The translations under genes were made by a program, and so were the position numbers. Below, one piece after another: positions 26,980 through 35,312 of a stretch of DNA of 64,000 nt. The notes under the pieces are model-generated. The model saw nothing but the letters and a program-made list of their open reading frames with translations. It was not told where the DNA came from and searched no databases. Source of the DNA: Antrihabitans stalactiti (GTDB taxonomy: Bacteria; Actinomycetota; Actinomycetes; Mycobacteriales; Mycobacteriaceae); assembly GCF_012932915.1 (NCBI RefSeq), contig NZ_VCQU01000008.1, forward strand, positions 1 to 64,000, read 5' to 3'. Position 1 is the first letter of the stretch. The number at the start of each line of letters is the position of its first letter.

Positions 26980-27918
26980 ATGACGTCTGCAACCGAAACT
27001 CGCCTGCAAGTGACACCGCTGTCCGGCTGGACCGGCGCCCTCATCGGCGGCGTCGACCTGTCCCAGTCGCTGTCCGACGGCGCCGTCGCCGAGATCCGCG
27101 ATGCGTTGAACAAGTGGAAGGTCGTGTTCTTTCGCGACCAGACGCTCGACCATGCGGCGCAGATAGCGTTCGGCGCCCAGTTCGGCGACGTGACGCCCGG
27201 CCATCCCTACGAAGGCGATTCCGCCCCGCCGGAATTCCCGCAGATCCACACCGTCTCGCCCGCCGCGTACGACCACCGCTACGGACCGAAGTATCGGAAG
27301 AAGCAGAGTGCCAACGGTCCTGGCTGGCACGCCGACGTGACGCCATTGATCAACCCGCCGTCGCATTCGATTCTGCGTGCCGAAGTGGTGCCGCCGTACG
27401 GCGGCGATACCCAGTTCACGAACGTCGCCGCTGTGTACCAGGGCCTTTCGGAATCGGTGCGCGGACTCATCGACGGGTTGCGTGCCGAACACCGTTTCGG
27501 TGCATCCGTTTCCGCTGAGCGAAGCGACGAGAAGATCGGCGAATTGGTACGGACCAACCCGCTCGCGTCCATCCATCCCGTCGTTCGGGTGCATCCCGAA
27601 ACGGGGGAGCGGGTGCTGTACGTCAACCCGTCGTTCACCCGCGAAATCGTCGGATTGTCGCCGAGGGAGAGCCGCCACATCTTGGACCTGCTGTTCGAGC
27701 AGATCGGCCGGCCCGAGTACACGGTCCGGTTCAAGTGGGAGCCGGGAAGCGTTGCGTTCTGGGACAATCGGGCCGCGTTGCACTTGGCGCCACGCGATAC
27801 CGAACACCTCGGCTTCGACCGGGTACTGCACCGCATCACCCTGGTCGGCGACATTCCGGTCGGCGTCGACGGCGTTGCGTCGGAGCCGCTCTCCGGGGAA
27901 TTCTTCGGGGCTGCCTGA
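26980..27918 (+). CDS. TauD/TfdA family Fe(II)/2-oxoglutarate dioxygenase (copy 1)
   Basis: 312 residues. The facial triad reads His117-X-Asp119 (WHADVT) and His268 (ALHLAP). Arg285 (VLHRITLVGD) is placed to bind 2-oxoglutarate. These enzymes hydroxylate a sulfonate, alkyl sulfate or aryloxy substrate, releasing sulfite or sulfate and an aldehyde. AAGGAG precedes the ATG by 9 bases. It sits directly in front of the SsuCBA-type importer, and a second, related dioxygenase follows the importer. Taurine, alkylsulfonates and alkyl sulfates are all possible substrates. Confidence 0.9.
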   Translation: MTSATETRLQVTPLSGWTGALIGGVDLSQSLSDGAVAEIRDALNKWKVVFFRDQTLDHAAQIAFGAQFGDVTPGHPYEGDSAPPEFPQIHTVSPAAYDHRYGPKYRKKQSANGPGWHADVTPLINPPSHSILRAEVVPPYGGDTQFTNVAAVYQGLSESVRGLIDGLRAEHRFGASVSAERSDEKIGELVRTNPLASIHPVVRVHPETGERVLYVNPSFTREIVGLSPRESRHILDLLFEQIGRPEYTVRFKWEPGSVAFWDNRAALHLAPRDTEHLGFDRVLHRITLVGDIPVGVDGVASEPLSGEFFGAA

Positions 27919-27919
27919 G

Positions 27920-28786
27920 ATGGCAACCGTACTGACGAAGCCAACCGCGGCAGCACGTGTCGGTCCGGTTGCCTCCACACTCGTCGATCCGACCACGGTG
28001 CACCGCAAGTCTCAGCGCACGCCCGTGGTGCCGCGGCCGTTGCAACGCCTCATCGGACCGGTCCTGCTCGTCGGTCTGTGGCAAACCCTTTCCAGCACAG
28101 GCGTGTTCGACGAACGGACAGTTCCACCGCCGACGACCGTCCTGCGGGCTGGTTGGCGGCTGATTCTCGACGGTTCGCTGCAAGAGCATCTGACGATCAG
28201 CGTGCTGCGCGTCGGCTACGGACTGTTGTTCGGCATCACGCTCGGCGTCGGCCTGGCACTTGTGTCCGGTCTGTCGAGGGTGGGCGAGAACTTCATCGAC
28301 GCGAACATGGAAGTGCTTCGCGCCGTGCCGAATTTCGCACTCGTGCCGCTGTTGATCGTGTGGTTCGGGATCAGCGAAGTGCCGAAGGTTCTGTTGATCA
28401 CTCTCGCCGTGGCGGTCGCGATCTACATCAACACCTTCAGTGCGATCCGCAGTGTGGACGCGGGACTGGTCGAGGCCGCTCGGTCGTTCGGTGCGGGTCG
28501 GGGGGAGCTGATCTACCGGGTCATCATTCCGGGTTCGTTGCCGGGCTTCCTGATCGGACTGCGGCTCGCGCTAACCGCATCGTGGCTGTCGTTGATCTTC
28601 GCCGAAACCATCAATGCCAAGAAGGGATTGGGACGCATGATGACTGACGCGCGGGAGTACTTCCAGATCGACGTCGTCTTCGTGCTGATCGCGGTGTACG
28701 CAATCCTGGGCTTGTTCTCGGTGTTCGTCGTTCGGTTCCTCGAGGCGCGATTGCTGACGTGGAGACGAGCCTACGATGGCGACTGA
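27920..28786 (+). CDS. ssuC: ABC transporter permease, sulfonate/nitrate/taurine type (SsuC-like)
   Basis: 288 residues with six membrane segments after a short cytoplasmic leader. The EAA loop that docks on the ATPase is clear (VEAARSFGAGRGELIYRVIIPGSLPGF), as in SsuC/TauC. The start ATG at 27920 lies one base after the dioxygenase stop. A longer frame beginning at 27377 runs through the dioxygenase gene and is rejected. It overlaps the ATPase gene by 11 bases. Confidence 0.9.
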   Translation: MATVLTKPTAAARVGPVASTLVDPTTVHRKSQRTPVVPRPLQRLIGPVLLVGLWQTLSSTGVFDERTVPPPTTVLRAGWRLILDGSLQEHLTISVLRVGYGLLFGITLGVGLALVSGLSRVGENFIDANMEVLRAVPNFALVPLLIVWFGISEVPKVLLITLAVAVAIYINTFSAIRSVDAGLVEAARSFGAGRGELIYRVIIPGSLPGFLIGLRLALTASWLSLIFAETINAKKGLGRMMTDAREYFQIDVVFVLIAVYAILGLFSVFVVRFLEARLLTWRRAYDGD

Positions 28787-29495
28787 GAACGCGGTCGTCC
28801 TGGCGCGCGGTGTGCGAAAGAAGTTCGGCGACAACGTCGTTCTCGATGGACTCGACCTCGAGATACGCAGCGGCGAATTCGTTGCGCTGCTCGGACGCAG
28901 TGGGTCCGGCAAGAGCACCTTCCTACGCGCACTTGGCGCCTTGGATTCCGACGTCGAGGGCTACCTCCGTGTACCGGAACGGCGGGCGATCGTCTTCCAG
29001 GACCCGCGGCTGCTGCCATGGCAGCGAGTCGTCACGAACGTGACGATCGGTCTGCCTGCAACGAAAGCGGTTCGCCAACAAGCGTTGTCCGCGTTGTCGG
29101 AGGTCAATCTCGCACCGAAGGCGAAGGTGTGGCCGCGCACGCTTTCCGGTGGTGAGGCCCAGCGAGTCGCGTTGGCACGTGCGCTCGTGCGTGAGCCGGA
29201 GTTGTTGCTGCTCGACGAACCGTTCGGTGCGCTCGATGCGCTCACCCGAATCAAGATGCACGGACTGTTGCTCGACCTCTACCGTCGCCACCGCCCGGCA
29301 GTTCTGCTCGTCACCCACGACGTCGACGAGGCAATCGCCCTGGCAGACAGGGTGATCGTCCTGACCGATGGCGCGATCTCGCTCGATGTCGACGTTGCCG
29401 TCCCGAAACCACGCACCCGCGATTCCCACGAATTCGCCTCGCTGCGGCGTCGCCTGCTCGAAGAGCTGGGCGTCGCTACCGAGGTCGCGCTCTGA
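28776..29495 (+). CDS. ssuB: ABC transporter ATP-binding protein, sulfonate type (SsuB-like)
   Basis: 239 residues with a complete ABC ATPase: Walker A GRSGSGKST, Q-loop FQDPRLLPW, signature LSGGEAQRVALARAL, Walker B LLLLDEPFGALD and the H-loop VTHDVDEA. The QDPRLLPW segment is typical of the SsuB/TauB/NrtD group. It pairs with the SsuC-like permease and energises uptake. A 38-base gap with a small GTGCC-GTTC-GGCAC hairpin (29501-29514) separates it from the binding-protein gene. Confidence 0.92.
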   Translation: MATENAVVLARGVRKKFGDNVVLDGLDLEIRSGEFVALLGRSGSGKSTFLRALGALDSDVEGYLRVPERRAIVFQDPRLLPWQRVVTNVTIGLPATKAVRQQALSALSEVNLAPKAKVWPRTLSGGEAQRVALARALVREPELLLLDEPFGALDALTRIKMHGLLLDLYRRHRPAVLLVTHDVDEAIALADRVIVLTDGAISLDVDVAVPKPRTRDSHEFASLRRRLLEELGVATEVAL

Positions 29496-29533
29496 CCCCT
29501 GTGCCGTTCGGCACCTGATCAAGGAACACAACT

Positions 29534-30613
29534 ATGTCCAGATCTCTGCGTAAACCGCCCCTTCGGTGGAAACTGACTGCGCTGGTAGCGGTCTCGCTGA
29601 TCGCTGCCGGCTGCGGGTTGTCCGACGACGATGCCGACAAGGCGATCGCCGAAGTGAAGATCGCGGCGAAGACCGACGTTCCCGCTGGCACGAAAATCGT
29701 TGTCGCCGAGCAGAACGCGACTCAGTCGCTGCCGTGGAACCTGGCCGGGGCGGGCAAGGACGCGCCCTACGGTGTGGAGTTCGCCGACTTCAGTGGTGGC
29801 GCCGCCGTGATCGAAGCGCTGCGCTCGGGCGCCGCCGACATCGGGTCGATCGGCGAGGCGCCGGTTCCGATCGCCGTCGACAACGGCGTGACCGATCTCG
29901 TGACCATCGGCTTACAAGCCAACCCTGGCAGCAGCGGTGGCTACTACCTCGTCGCAAATCCGAAGAGCAACGTCAAGACCGTCGCAGACCTACGCGGCAA
30001 ACGTGTTGCCTACCCACCGGGTTCGGGCAGACACATGGTCACCGCCGCGCTGTTGAAGAAGGCCGGCCTGGACATCAAGACCGATGTCGAACCGGTCGAA
30101 CTCGCTGGAGCAGAAGTGGTCCCGACCTTCGCCGCAGGTGCTGTCGACGCCGCCATCGTGCTCGGCAACCAGTACTTCAAAGTCGGCGAGCCGTTGATCC
30201 TGGGTGACGGCACCGGCATCAACACCGGTATCAACAGCCTGATCGTGCGGCGCGACGTCCTCAACGATCCCGCAAAGGCCGCCGCGATCGGCGACTACGT
30301 GGGACGTGCTGTGGCGGCGAACAATTGGCAGGACTCCCACCCCGACGAGTGGATCCGCGAGTACTACGTCAAACAGCAGGGCATCACCACCGAACAAGGT
30401 CAGCGCCTCCTCGACGAGGTCGGCACCAGCAAGTACTACCCGATCGACGCGGCATCGACCGCGCTGTTCCAGACCGTCGCCGATGGGCTCCTGGACACCG
30501 GAACGATCAAGTCCCACGTCGACGTCGGTCCGTACGTCGATGGTCGATACAACAACATCGTGACCGCTCAGAACGCCCTCGACGGCGTCACCCCGAAGGA
30601 GATCAAGAAATGA
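29534..30613 (+). CDS. ssuA: Sulfonate-type ABC substrate-binding lipoprotein (SsuA-like)
   Basis: 359 residues. The N-terminal signal peptide ends in a lipobox (SLIAAGC, Cys about residue 29), so it is a membrane-anchored lipoprotein facing the cell wall. The mature part follows the NMT1/SsuA pattern: KIVVAEQNATQSLPW, the GSIGEAPVPIAV loop and VADLRGKRVAYPPGSGRH. It captures the substrate for the SsuBC-type permease. The stop overlaps the start of the second dioxygenase (ATGA at 30610-30613). Confidence 0.9.
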   Translation: MSRSLRKPPLRWKLTALVAVSLIAAGCGLSDDDADKAIAEVKIAAKTDVPAGTKIVVAEQNATQSLPWNLAGAGKDAPYGVEFADFSGGAAVIEALRSGAADIGSIGEAPVPIAVDNGVTDLVTIGLQANPGSSGGYYLVANPKSNVKTVADLRGKRVAYPPGSGRHMVTAALLKKAGLDIKTDVEPVELAGAEVVPTFAAGAVDAAIVLGNQYFKVGEPLILGDGTGINTGINSLIVRRDVLNDPAKAAAIGDYVGRAVAANNWQDSHPDEWIREYYVKQQGITTEQGQRLLDEVGTSKYYPIDAASTALFQTVADGLLDTGTIKSHVDVGPYVDGRYNNIVTAQNALDGVTPKEIKK

Positions 30614-31527
30614 CGCAGGTAGCCGAGGCGCTCGACGTCCGTCCGCAGTCCGGCTGGACGGGTGCCGAGATTCGCGGGGTCGATCTGACCCGTCCGTTGC
30701 GCGACGAACAGGTCGCCGCGATCCGTGCCGCATTGCTGCAATGGAAGGTGGTGTTCTTCCGCGATCAGGTCATCGACCACGCCGACCACGTGCGATTCGC
30801 GAGTGCCTTCGGCTCGCCGACGCCCGCGCATCCGCTGTTCGACGCGATTCCGGACTCGGACTTTCCGACGATCTACCCGATCTTCCGTGACCGCTTCAAA
30901 GCCCGCTACGCCGAGAGCCGCGGCTACGACAAGACCGGATGGCACGCGGACGTGACCGCTGCGGTGAACCCGCCCGCCGCCTCGATTCTGCGTGCCGAGG
31001 TGATTCCGCCGTACGGTGGCGACACCCAGTGGTCCAACACGGTCGCGGCATACGAAGGACTGTCGGAGCCGTTGCGTGTTCTCGCCGACAGGCTGCGCGC
31101 GGTCCACCGGTTCTCGCCGCCCGATGGCGCCACCGCGACTGCGGACTACGAGGCGCGCGTCAACCGTCGACCATTGGTCACCGAACACCCCGTCGTCCGC
31201 GTGCACCCCGAGACGGGGGAGAAGGCGCTGTACGTGAATCCGGGCTTCACGACCCACATCGTCGGTGTGTCGCCCCACGAAAGCCGCAGGCTGCTGGGTC
31301 TTTTCTACGACGAGCTCGGGCGGCCGGAATACACGGTCCGCTTCAAGTGGGAACCGGGCAGCATCGCCTTCTGGGACAACCGGGCGGCCGTGCACCTCGC
31401 GCCGACCGATCTGACGACCGACCATGATCGCCGCCTCTACCGCGTCACCCTCGTCGGCGATGTTCCCAAGGGACCGGACGGTCGCGAGTCCGTCGCGTTG
31501 GAGGGTGAGCCTTTCGAGGCGGTCTGA
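30610..31527 (+). CDS. TauD/TfdA family Fe(II)/2-oxoglutarate dioxygenase (copy 2)
   Basis: 305 residues, clearly related to the dioxygenase at 26980 over its whole length but diverged. Iron ligands are His112, Asp114 (WHADVT) and His262 (AVHLAP), and Arg278 is the 2-oxoglutarate residue. The residue before that arginine is Tyr rather than the His seen in copy 1, and the substrate loop (residues about 75-110) differs most, so the two probably take different organosulfur substrates delivered by the same importer. The ATG overlaps the stop of the binding-protein gene. The stop lies one base from the convergent AHSA1-type gene. Confidence 0.9.
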   Translation: MTQVAEALDVRPQSGWTGAEIRGVDLTRPLRDEQVAAIRAALLQWKVVFFRDQVIDHADHVRFASAFGSPTPAHPLFDAIPDSDFPTIYPIFRDRFKARYAESRGYDKTGWHADVTAAVNPPAASILRAEVIPPYGGDTQWSNTVAAYEGLSEPLRVLADRLRAVHRFSPPDGATATADYEARVNRRPLVTEHPVVRVHPETGEKALYVNPGFTTHIVGVSPHESRRLLGLFYDELGRPEYTVRFKWEPGSIAFWDNRAAVHLAPTDLTTDHDRRLYRVTLVGDVPKGPDGRESVALEGEPFEAV

Positions 31528-31528
31528 C

Positions 31529-32011
31529 TCACAAGGGTCGGGGGGAGTTGTGGCGGGCGCAGTACTCAGCGAGATTGTCCAACGACGAATTCATCCCGGC
31601 GGCATGGTCTTCCGGCGAAATTCCGGGTGGCACGTCGTCGGCACGAAATTCGACGAGGGTCCCGCCGTCGACGCGTGACACCGCCCAGGTCATCGTCATC
31701 GTCCCAGCGAACGACGGGTCGTCCGAGGTGAAGTCGACGGCCTGAACAACCCGATCATCGGGTGTGATGTCGATGAAGCGCGCCTCGACGACATCCGAAT
31801 TGTCGTCGGTCTTACCGCCCGACTCGGGCGCTTCGACGTAGGTCAGGACCATCCGATACCTACCCCCGGGGCGGGCGTCGAAGTGCTCGAATCGGGCCGT
31901 CATGCCATGTGGCGGTAGCCATTCGACGAGTGCGTTCGGGTCGACGAGCGCCGCGTAGACGCTGGATGGTGGAGCCTCGATCACCCGCGACGCTGTATCG
32001 GTTCGTCCCAT
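31529..32011 (-). CDS. AHSA1/SRPBCC domain protein
   Basis: 160 residues with the Bet v1-like pattern of AHSA1 family proteins (VIEAPPSSVYAALVDPNALVEWLPPHGM; ARPGGRYRMVLTY; FTSDDPSFAGTMTMTW). Function unknown; such proteins often bind lipids or act with ArsR regulators. It follows the broken MpaB-family gene by 10 bases and ends the minus-strand operon headed by the phospholipase-D-like gene. Only one base separates its stop from that of the opposing dioxygenase, so there is no room for a separate terminator. Confidence 0.85.
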   Translation of the reverse strand: MGRTDTASRVIEAPPSSVYAALVDPNALVEWLPPHGMTARFEHFDARPGGRYRMVLTYVEAPESGGKTDDNSDVVEARFIDITPDDRVVQAVDFTSDDPSFAGTMTMTWAVSRVDGGTLVEFRADDVPPGISPEDHAAGMNSSLDNLAEYCARHNSPRPL

Positions 32012-32021
32012 GCCACCACTA

Positions 32022-33136
32022 TTACCCGGTGGCGGCGACGACGCCCTTCATGCCCCCGAAGAACGCTTCGGATTCGATCAAGCCTTCGTCGCTCGGTGCC
32101 TCGTGGCTACCGAATGCCCGCTGTTCTTGCTTGCGTCGCAGATCCATGTGCGCCTCGGACGGAATGTCGTAGCCGTATTTCTTCTGGGCCTCACGCGGTG
32201 TCATCGTGACGTCCGACAACGCCGGAATGCCCAGCACTGCAGGCATCATGATGGGCGCGGTTCCTGGGACCAGCCAGGACCAGACCGCGTCGTAGAGATG
32301 CATGTTGCTGTTCACGGCGGTCATAAGCGCTCGCATCGCGTTCTGCACGATCTTGTCCTCAACGGCGGACTGCTTGATGCCGAACATTTGGCGCATGTAT
32401 TTGCCGATCATCGACATGATCGGCGCCGTTACCTCGGGCACCGCGGGCATCGCAAGTTCGGGGTGCAAGATCATGCGCGTCATCGACTGCGCCAGCGCGG
32501 ACGCGGCAAGGCGTGGACGCCAATCGTCGAAGAATTCGATCACCGCTTCGCGGCTGCGCGGCACGTCGTCAGGATTGATCGTCTGACATTGCGCGGCGAT
32601 GGCACACTCTGCTTGCCTGGACCGAAAATCTCGTAGCAGTAGAGAATCGAATGCCAGGCCGTCATGTGAATCCACAGTTGGGAATTGGAGTCGTAGCGAC
32701 CGCCGGTGACGGGGTCGATGCCGATCCCCTTCGAGTGGACCTTGACGAGGATGTCAGCGGCCTTGGTGGCCGTTGCGGTATCGCCGCTGGCCACGAGCGC
32801 GAAGTACCGCATCGTGCGTTCGTAGCGGGTCCGGGTCCGTGCTCGGACCCCGCCCGACGCTTCCACGGATGCGTTGAGATTCGGATCGAGCTGCTCGATC
32901 GTCACGGCGCGCATGAAACCCATCAGCGCCGAACTGGGGTAGGTCCACACCTTCCAGGTGACCGACCCTGGACCGAAGAAGCCGTTGTCCGCGGACGGCT
33001 CGTACTTCTTCTTGATGAGGTCGAGGCGAACATCGCCTGCCTTGCCCACCTTGTCGATCGCCGAGAAAACAAGATCGATATCGAGGAGACAATGCCTGGG
33101 ATCAGACGACGCCGAGGTACCCAAGAAACGCCGCAA
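32022..33136 (-). pseudogene. Oxygenase MpaB-family protein, frameshifted (DUF2236/Lcp-like)
   Basis: Two overlapping frames together make one MpaB/DUF2236-family protein. The upstream frame (33136 down to about 32610) encodes KKYEPSADNGFFGPGSVTWKVW, MRYFALVASGDTATATKAADILVKVHSKGIG and ILYCYEIFGPGK. The downstream frame continues with AECAIAAQCQTINPDDVPRSREAV, ending at 32022. In homologues as I remember them, about ten residues normally lie between the FGPGK and the CAIAA segments, so an out-of-frame deletion is likelier than a one-base sequencing error. No ATG or GTG exists at the 5' end, only TTGs inside the preceding chromate-transporter gene, so the start may also be lost. Heme-dependent oxygenase activity is unlikely to survive. 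Confidence 0.8.
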
Positions 33137-33647
33137 GGCCTACCACGAACAGGGGGTTGAGTGAGCTCCGCACGAAGACGAGCGTGCACAGCGCGGTGAG
33201 TAGGTAGGCACGCCAATCGTGGTCGGCCGCGCGGCTCATGACGAGCGACGTCGCGAGGATCAAACCGACGGTGAGCGGCGCAAAGCCCTTCTCGACGGCC
33301 TTGCGTAGTTTCGATTCCTGAGCCTTCTGCCAAAACAGCGTGACGGTGTATACCAAGCTCGCCGCGGGAAGCACCATACAAATCGCGGCGAGTACGCCAC
33401 CGATAATTCCGTAAAGAACGCCGCCGGCCGAAAGGCCGGCTCCGTAGCCAATCATTGCGACTATGAGGATGCTCGGGCCCGGCGTCGTTTGCGATATCGA
33501 GAACAGGTCGGCGAACTGTGCGCTCGTCATCCAATGATGCTGGCCAACGGCCTGGCGGTGCATGTCGGGTAGGACCGCGTTTCCGCCACCGATCGACAGC
33601 AACGAGAGCGAGCCGAACAGCACCGCGATATCGATGAAAGTGCTCAC
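33102..33647 (-). CDS. chrA: Chromate transporter, C-terminal-type half (short-chain CHR)
   Basis: 181 residues with five or six membrane helices. The motif FGSLSLLSIGGGNAVLPDMHRQ, then LFSISQTTPGPSILIVAMIGYGAG, is the CHR domain core, related to but distinct from the preceding protein. The GTG start at 33647 overlaps the upstream half's stop (GTGA). Two short CHR proteins encoded in tandem assemble as one transporter, moving chromate or sulfate. Its end overlaps the 5' end of the broken MpaB gene. Confidence 0.88.
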   Translation of the reverse strand: MSTFIDIAVLFGSLSLLSIGGGNAVLPDMHRQAVGQHHWMTSAQFADLFSISQTTPGPSILIVAMIGYGAGLSAGGVLYGIIGGVLAAICMVLPAASLVYTVTLFWQKAQESKLRKAVEKGFAPLTVGLILATSLVMSRAADHDWRAYLLTALCTLVFVRSSLNPLFVVGLAAFLGYLGVV

Positions 33648-34201
33648 GAGGTGGCCTTTCTCGGCCACGCCCAGATGAGGGCCAACGGAGCGAGGATCGC
33701 CAGCGTGACCAGGAGGGGCCACCGGAGTACGCCGTTCAGGACGAACGCGGCGACGAAGAACAGAACAGGCACGACCGATGTCAGTGCCTGCTTCCCGGTC
33801 TTGATCACCATCGCCAGCGTCAGGGCGACCGCTGCCGCGGATGCGCCATGCAACGCGCCTTTGACCGCGGGGATCTCCTTGAACCGAAAGTAGGCGAATG
33901 CCAGCGCAATAACGATTGTGACGGGGACGAGGCACATTCCGAGAACCGCTGCGATTGCCCCAGGTAGGCCGGCCATCTTGGTGCCGGTGAACACGGCGAG
34001 ATTGATTTGGTTCGAGCCAGGCAGCACCCGGCACATGGTCATCGCGGAAAGAAACTCCTTCTCCTCCAGCCATTTCTTCCGGACGACGATTACTTCGAGC
34101 GTCCACGCGGACAGTCCGCCGCCGAACGACGCGAGAGCAATTTGGTTGAACGTCAACGCCACTTCTACAAGTGACACTCGCGGGGCAATTGTTTCACTCA
34201 T
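33644..34201 (-). CDS. chrA: Chromate transporter, N-terminal-type half (short-chain CHR)
   Basis: 185 residues with a CHR domain: SLVEVALTFNQIALASFGGGLSAWTLEVIVVRKKWL, then MCRVLPGSNQINLAVFTGTKMAG, followed by helices. It forms a pair with the next gene, replacing the single two-domain ChrA of other bacteria. Start is ATG at 34201 (MSETIAPRV); the longer frame begins inside the phospholipase-D-like gene. It overlaps that gene's end by 8 bases, so the three are one operon. Confidence 0.88.
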   Translation of the reverse strand: MSETIAPRVSLVEVALTFNQIALASFGGGLSAWTLEVIVVRKKWLEEKEFLSAMTMCRVLPGSNQINLAVFTGTKMAGLPGAIAAVLGMCLVPVTIVIALAFAYFRFKEIPAVKGALHGASAAAVALTLAMVIKTGKQALTSVVPVLFFVAAFVLNGVLRWPLLVTLAILAPLALIWAWPRKATS

Positions 34202-35183
34202 GCATGAGCTGTTCGTCGTGCGGAAAGTCGTCCTCCGCATGCTGTGCCGAGTCGAGTGGGTCCGGCGGGTCGTAGTGATGGGAGAGGTCCCAGTCGGTGT
34301 CGAAGACGCCTTTCAGTCGTTGGACCACAGTCAAATCATCCGTTTCGATGCCGAGTTCGCGCCGCAGATCGAACGCGCTGCGGTCGATGTTCATCGACCC
34401 GACGAGCGCGCGAGTGTTATCGGCTATCAGCAGTTTTGCGTGAACACGCAGGTTCTTCTGCTTGTGCACTTTGACGCCGAATCGTCGCAAGGTCCGCAGC
34501 GACGCGAACGTATCCAATATGTCCCACTCGCTGATTCCATGCGCACCACCACAGAGCACGTGCACGTGCACGCCGCGGTCGGCCGCCGCGAGCAGACGTT
34601 CCAGAATCACTGCGTCGACGTACTTCGGGTGTTGGACGTCGAGGCGATGTTCGGCGGAGTCGATGAATCGAGCCATGTGAAGGCGTGAATTCGAGTTGCT
34701 CCAGAGCAGGCCGTCGTAGGTCGAGGGTGTCCAATCCCGATGCTCCCAGTCGGCGTCGAACACCTCGACGACTTGCTCGATATGCCGAGGATCGTCGGTG
34801 AAGACGCCGTAGTCGCGGGTTGCCGTGAAGTATTTGGTGCACAAGTTGAAGGTCGCGACCAAAGCAACGACGCCGTCGACGACGATCGATTTCTCGTGCG
34901 TGACATAGAACTTAGGACTGCACCATTGCACCGGGACGCCGGCGCTTTCGAATGCTTCGAACGTCTCGTCGTTCGCGCGATCGCCGCCGGATCGTGCCGG
35001 GTTGAGCATGACGCGTACATCGACACCGGCTTTGTGCCGTTCGATCACCGCCTCGATCAGCTCTGGCTCGGTGAAAGTGAATTGCTTTACGAGCAAGGAT
35101 GTTTGCGCGGAGTCGATGAAGTCGTGAACTGGACGAACGCCGTCGTCCGGCTCGACGATGATGCGCGACGCAGGCGGGGGCAT
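34194..35183 (-). CDS. Phospholipase D-like (HKD) family protein
   Basis: 329 residues with two HxKx4D motifs, THEKSIVVD (about residues 94-102) and VHAKLLIAD (about 247-255), followed by LVGSMNID. Paired HKD motifs make one active site for phosphodiester hydrolysis or transfer; candidates are cardiolipin-synthase-like, phosphatidyltransferase or nuclease activity. No signal peptide or membrane helix is visible, so it is probably cytoplasmic. First gene of the operon with the split chromate transporter. About 77 bases separate it from the hairpin terminator of the neighbouring MFS gene. Confidence 0.88.
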   Translation of the reverse strand: MPPPASRIIVEPDDGVRPVHDFIDSAQTSLLVKQFTFTEPELIEAVIERHKAGVDVRVMLNPARSGGDRANDETFEAFESAGVPVQWCSPKFYVTHEKSIVVDGVVALVATFNLCTKYFTATRDYGVFTDDPRHIEQVVEVFDADWEHRDWTPSTYDGLLWSNSNSRLHMARFIDSAEHRLDVQHPKYVDAVILERLLAAADRGVHVHVLCGGAHGISEWDILDTFASLRTLRRFGVKVHKQKNLRVHAKLLIADNTRALVGSMNIDRSAFDLRRELGIETDDLTVVQRLKGVFDTDWDLSHHYDPPDPLDSAQHAEDDFPHDEQLMHE

Positions 35184-35260
35184 AGGCGGAAAAGTAGCAC
35201 CGATTCAATCGATTAACGGCGATATCACGTACCAGATTCAACGAATTCTCGGAGAAAAAA

Positions 35261-35297
35261 CAAAGGACCCAACGCCATTTCGGCGTTGGGTCCTTTG
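35261..35297 (-). terminator. Rho-independent terminator of the MFS gene
   Basis: A perfect 16-base-pair stem (CAAAGGACCCAACGCC at 35261-35276, its complement at 35282-35297) with a 5-base loop. On the minus strand it is followed directly by a GTTTTTT tract, as expected for an intrinsic terminator 15 bases past the MFS stop at 35313. It is the clearest terminator in the window. Confidence 0.9.
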
Positions 35298-35312
35298 TGG
35301 GACCGTTTGTTG

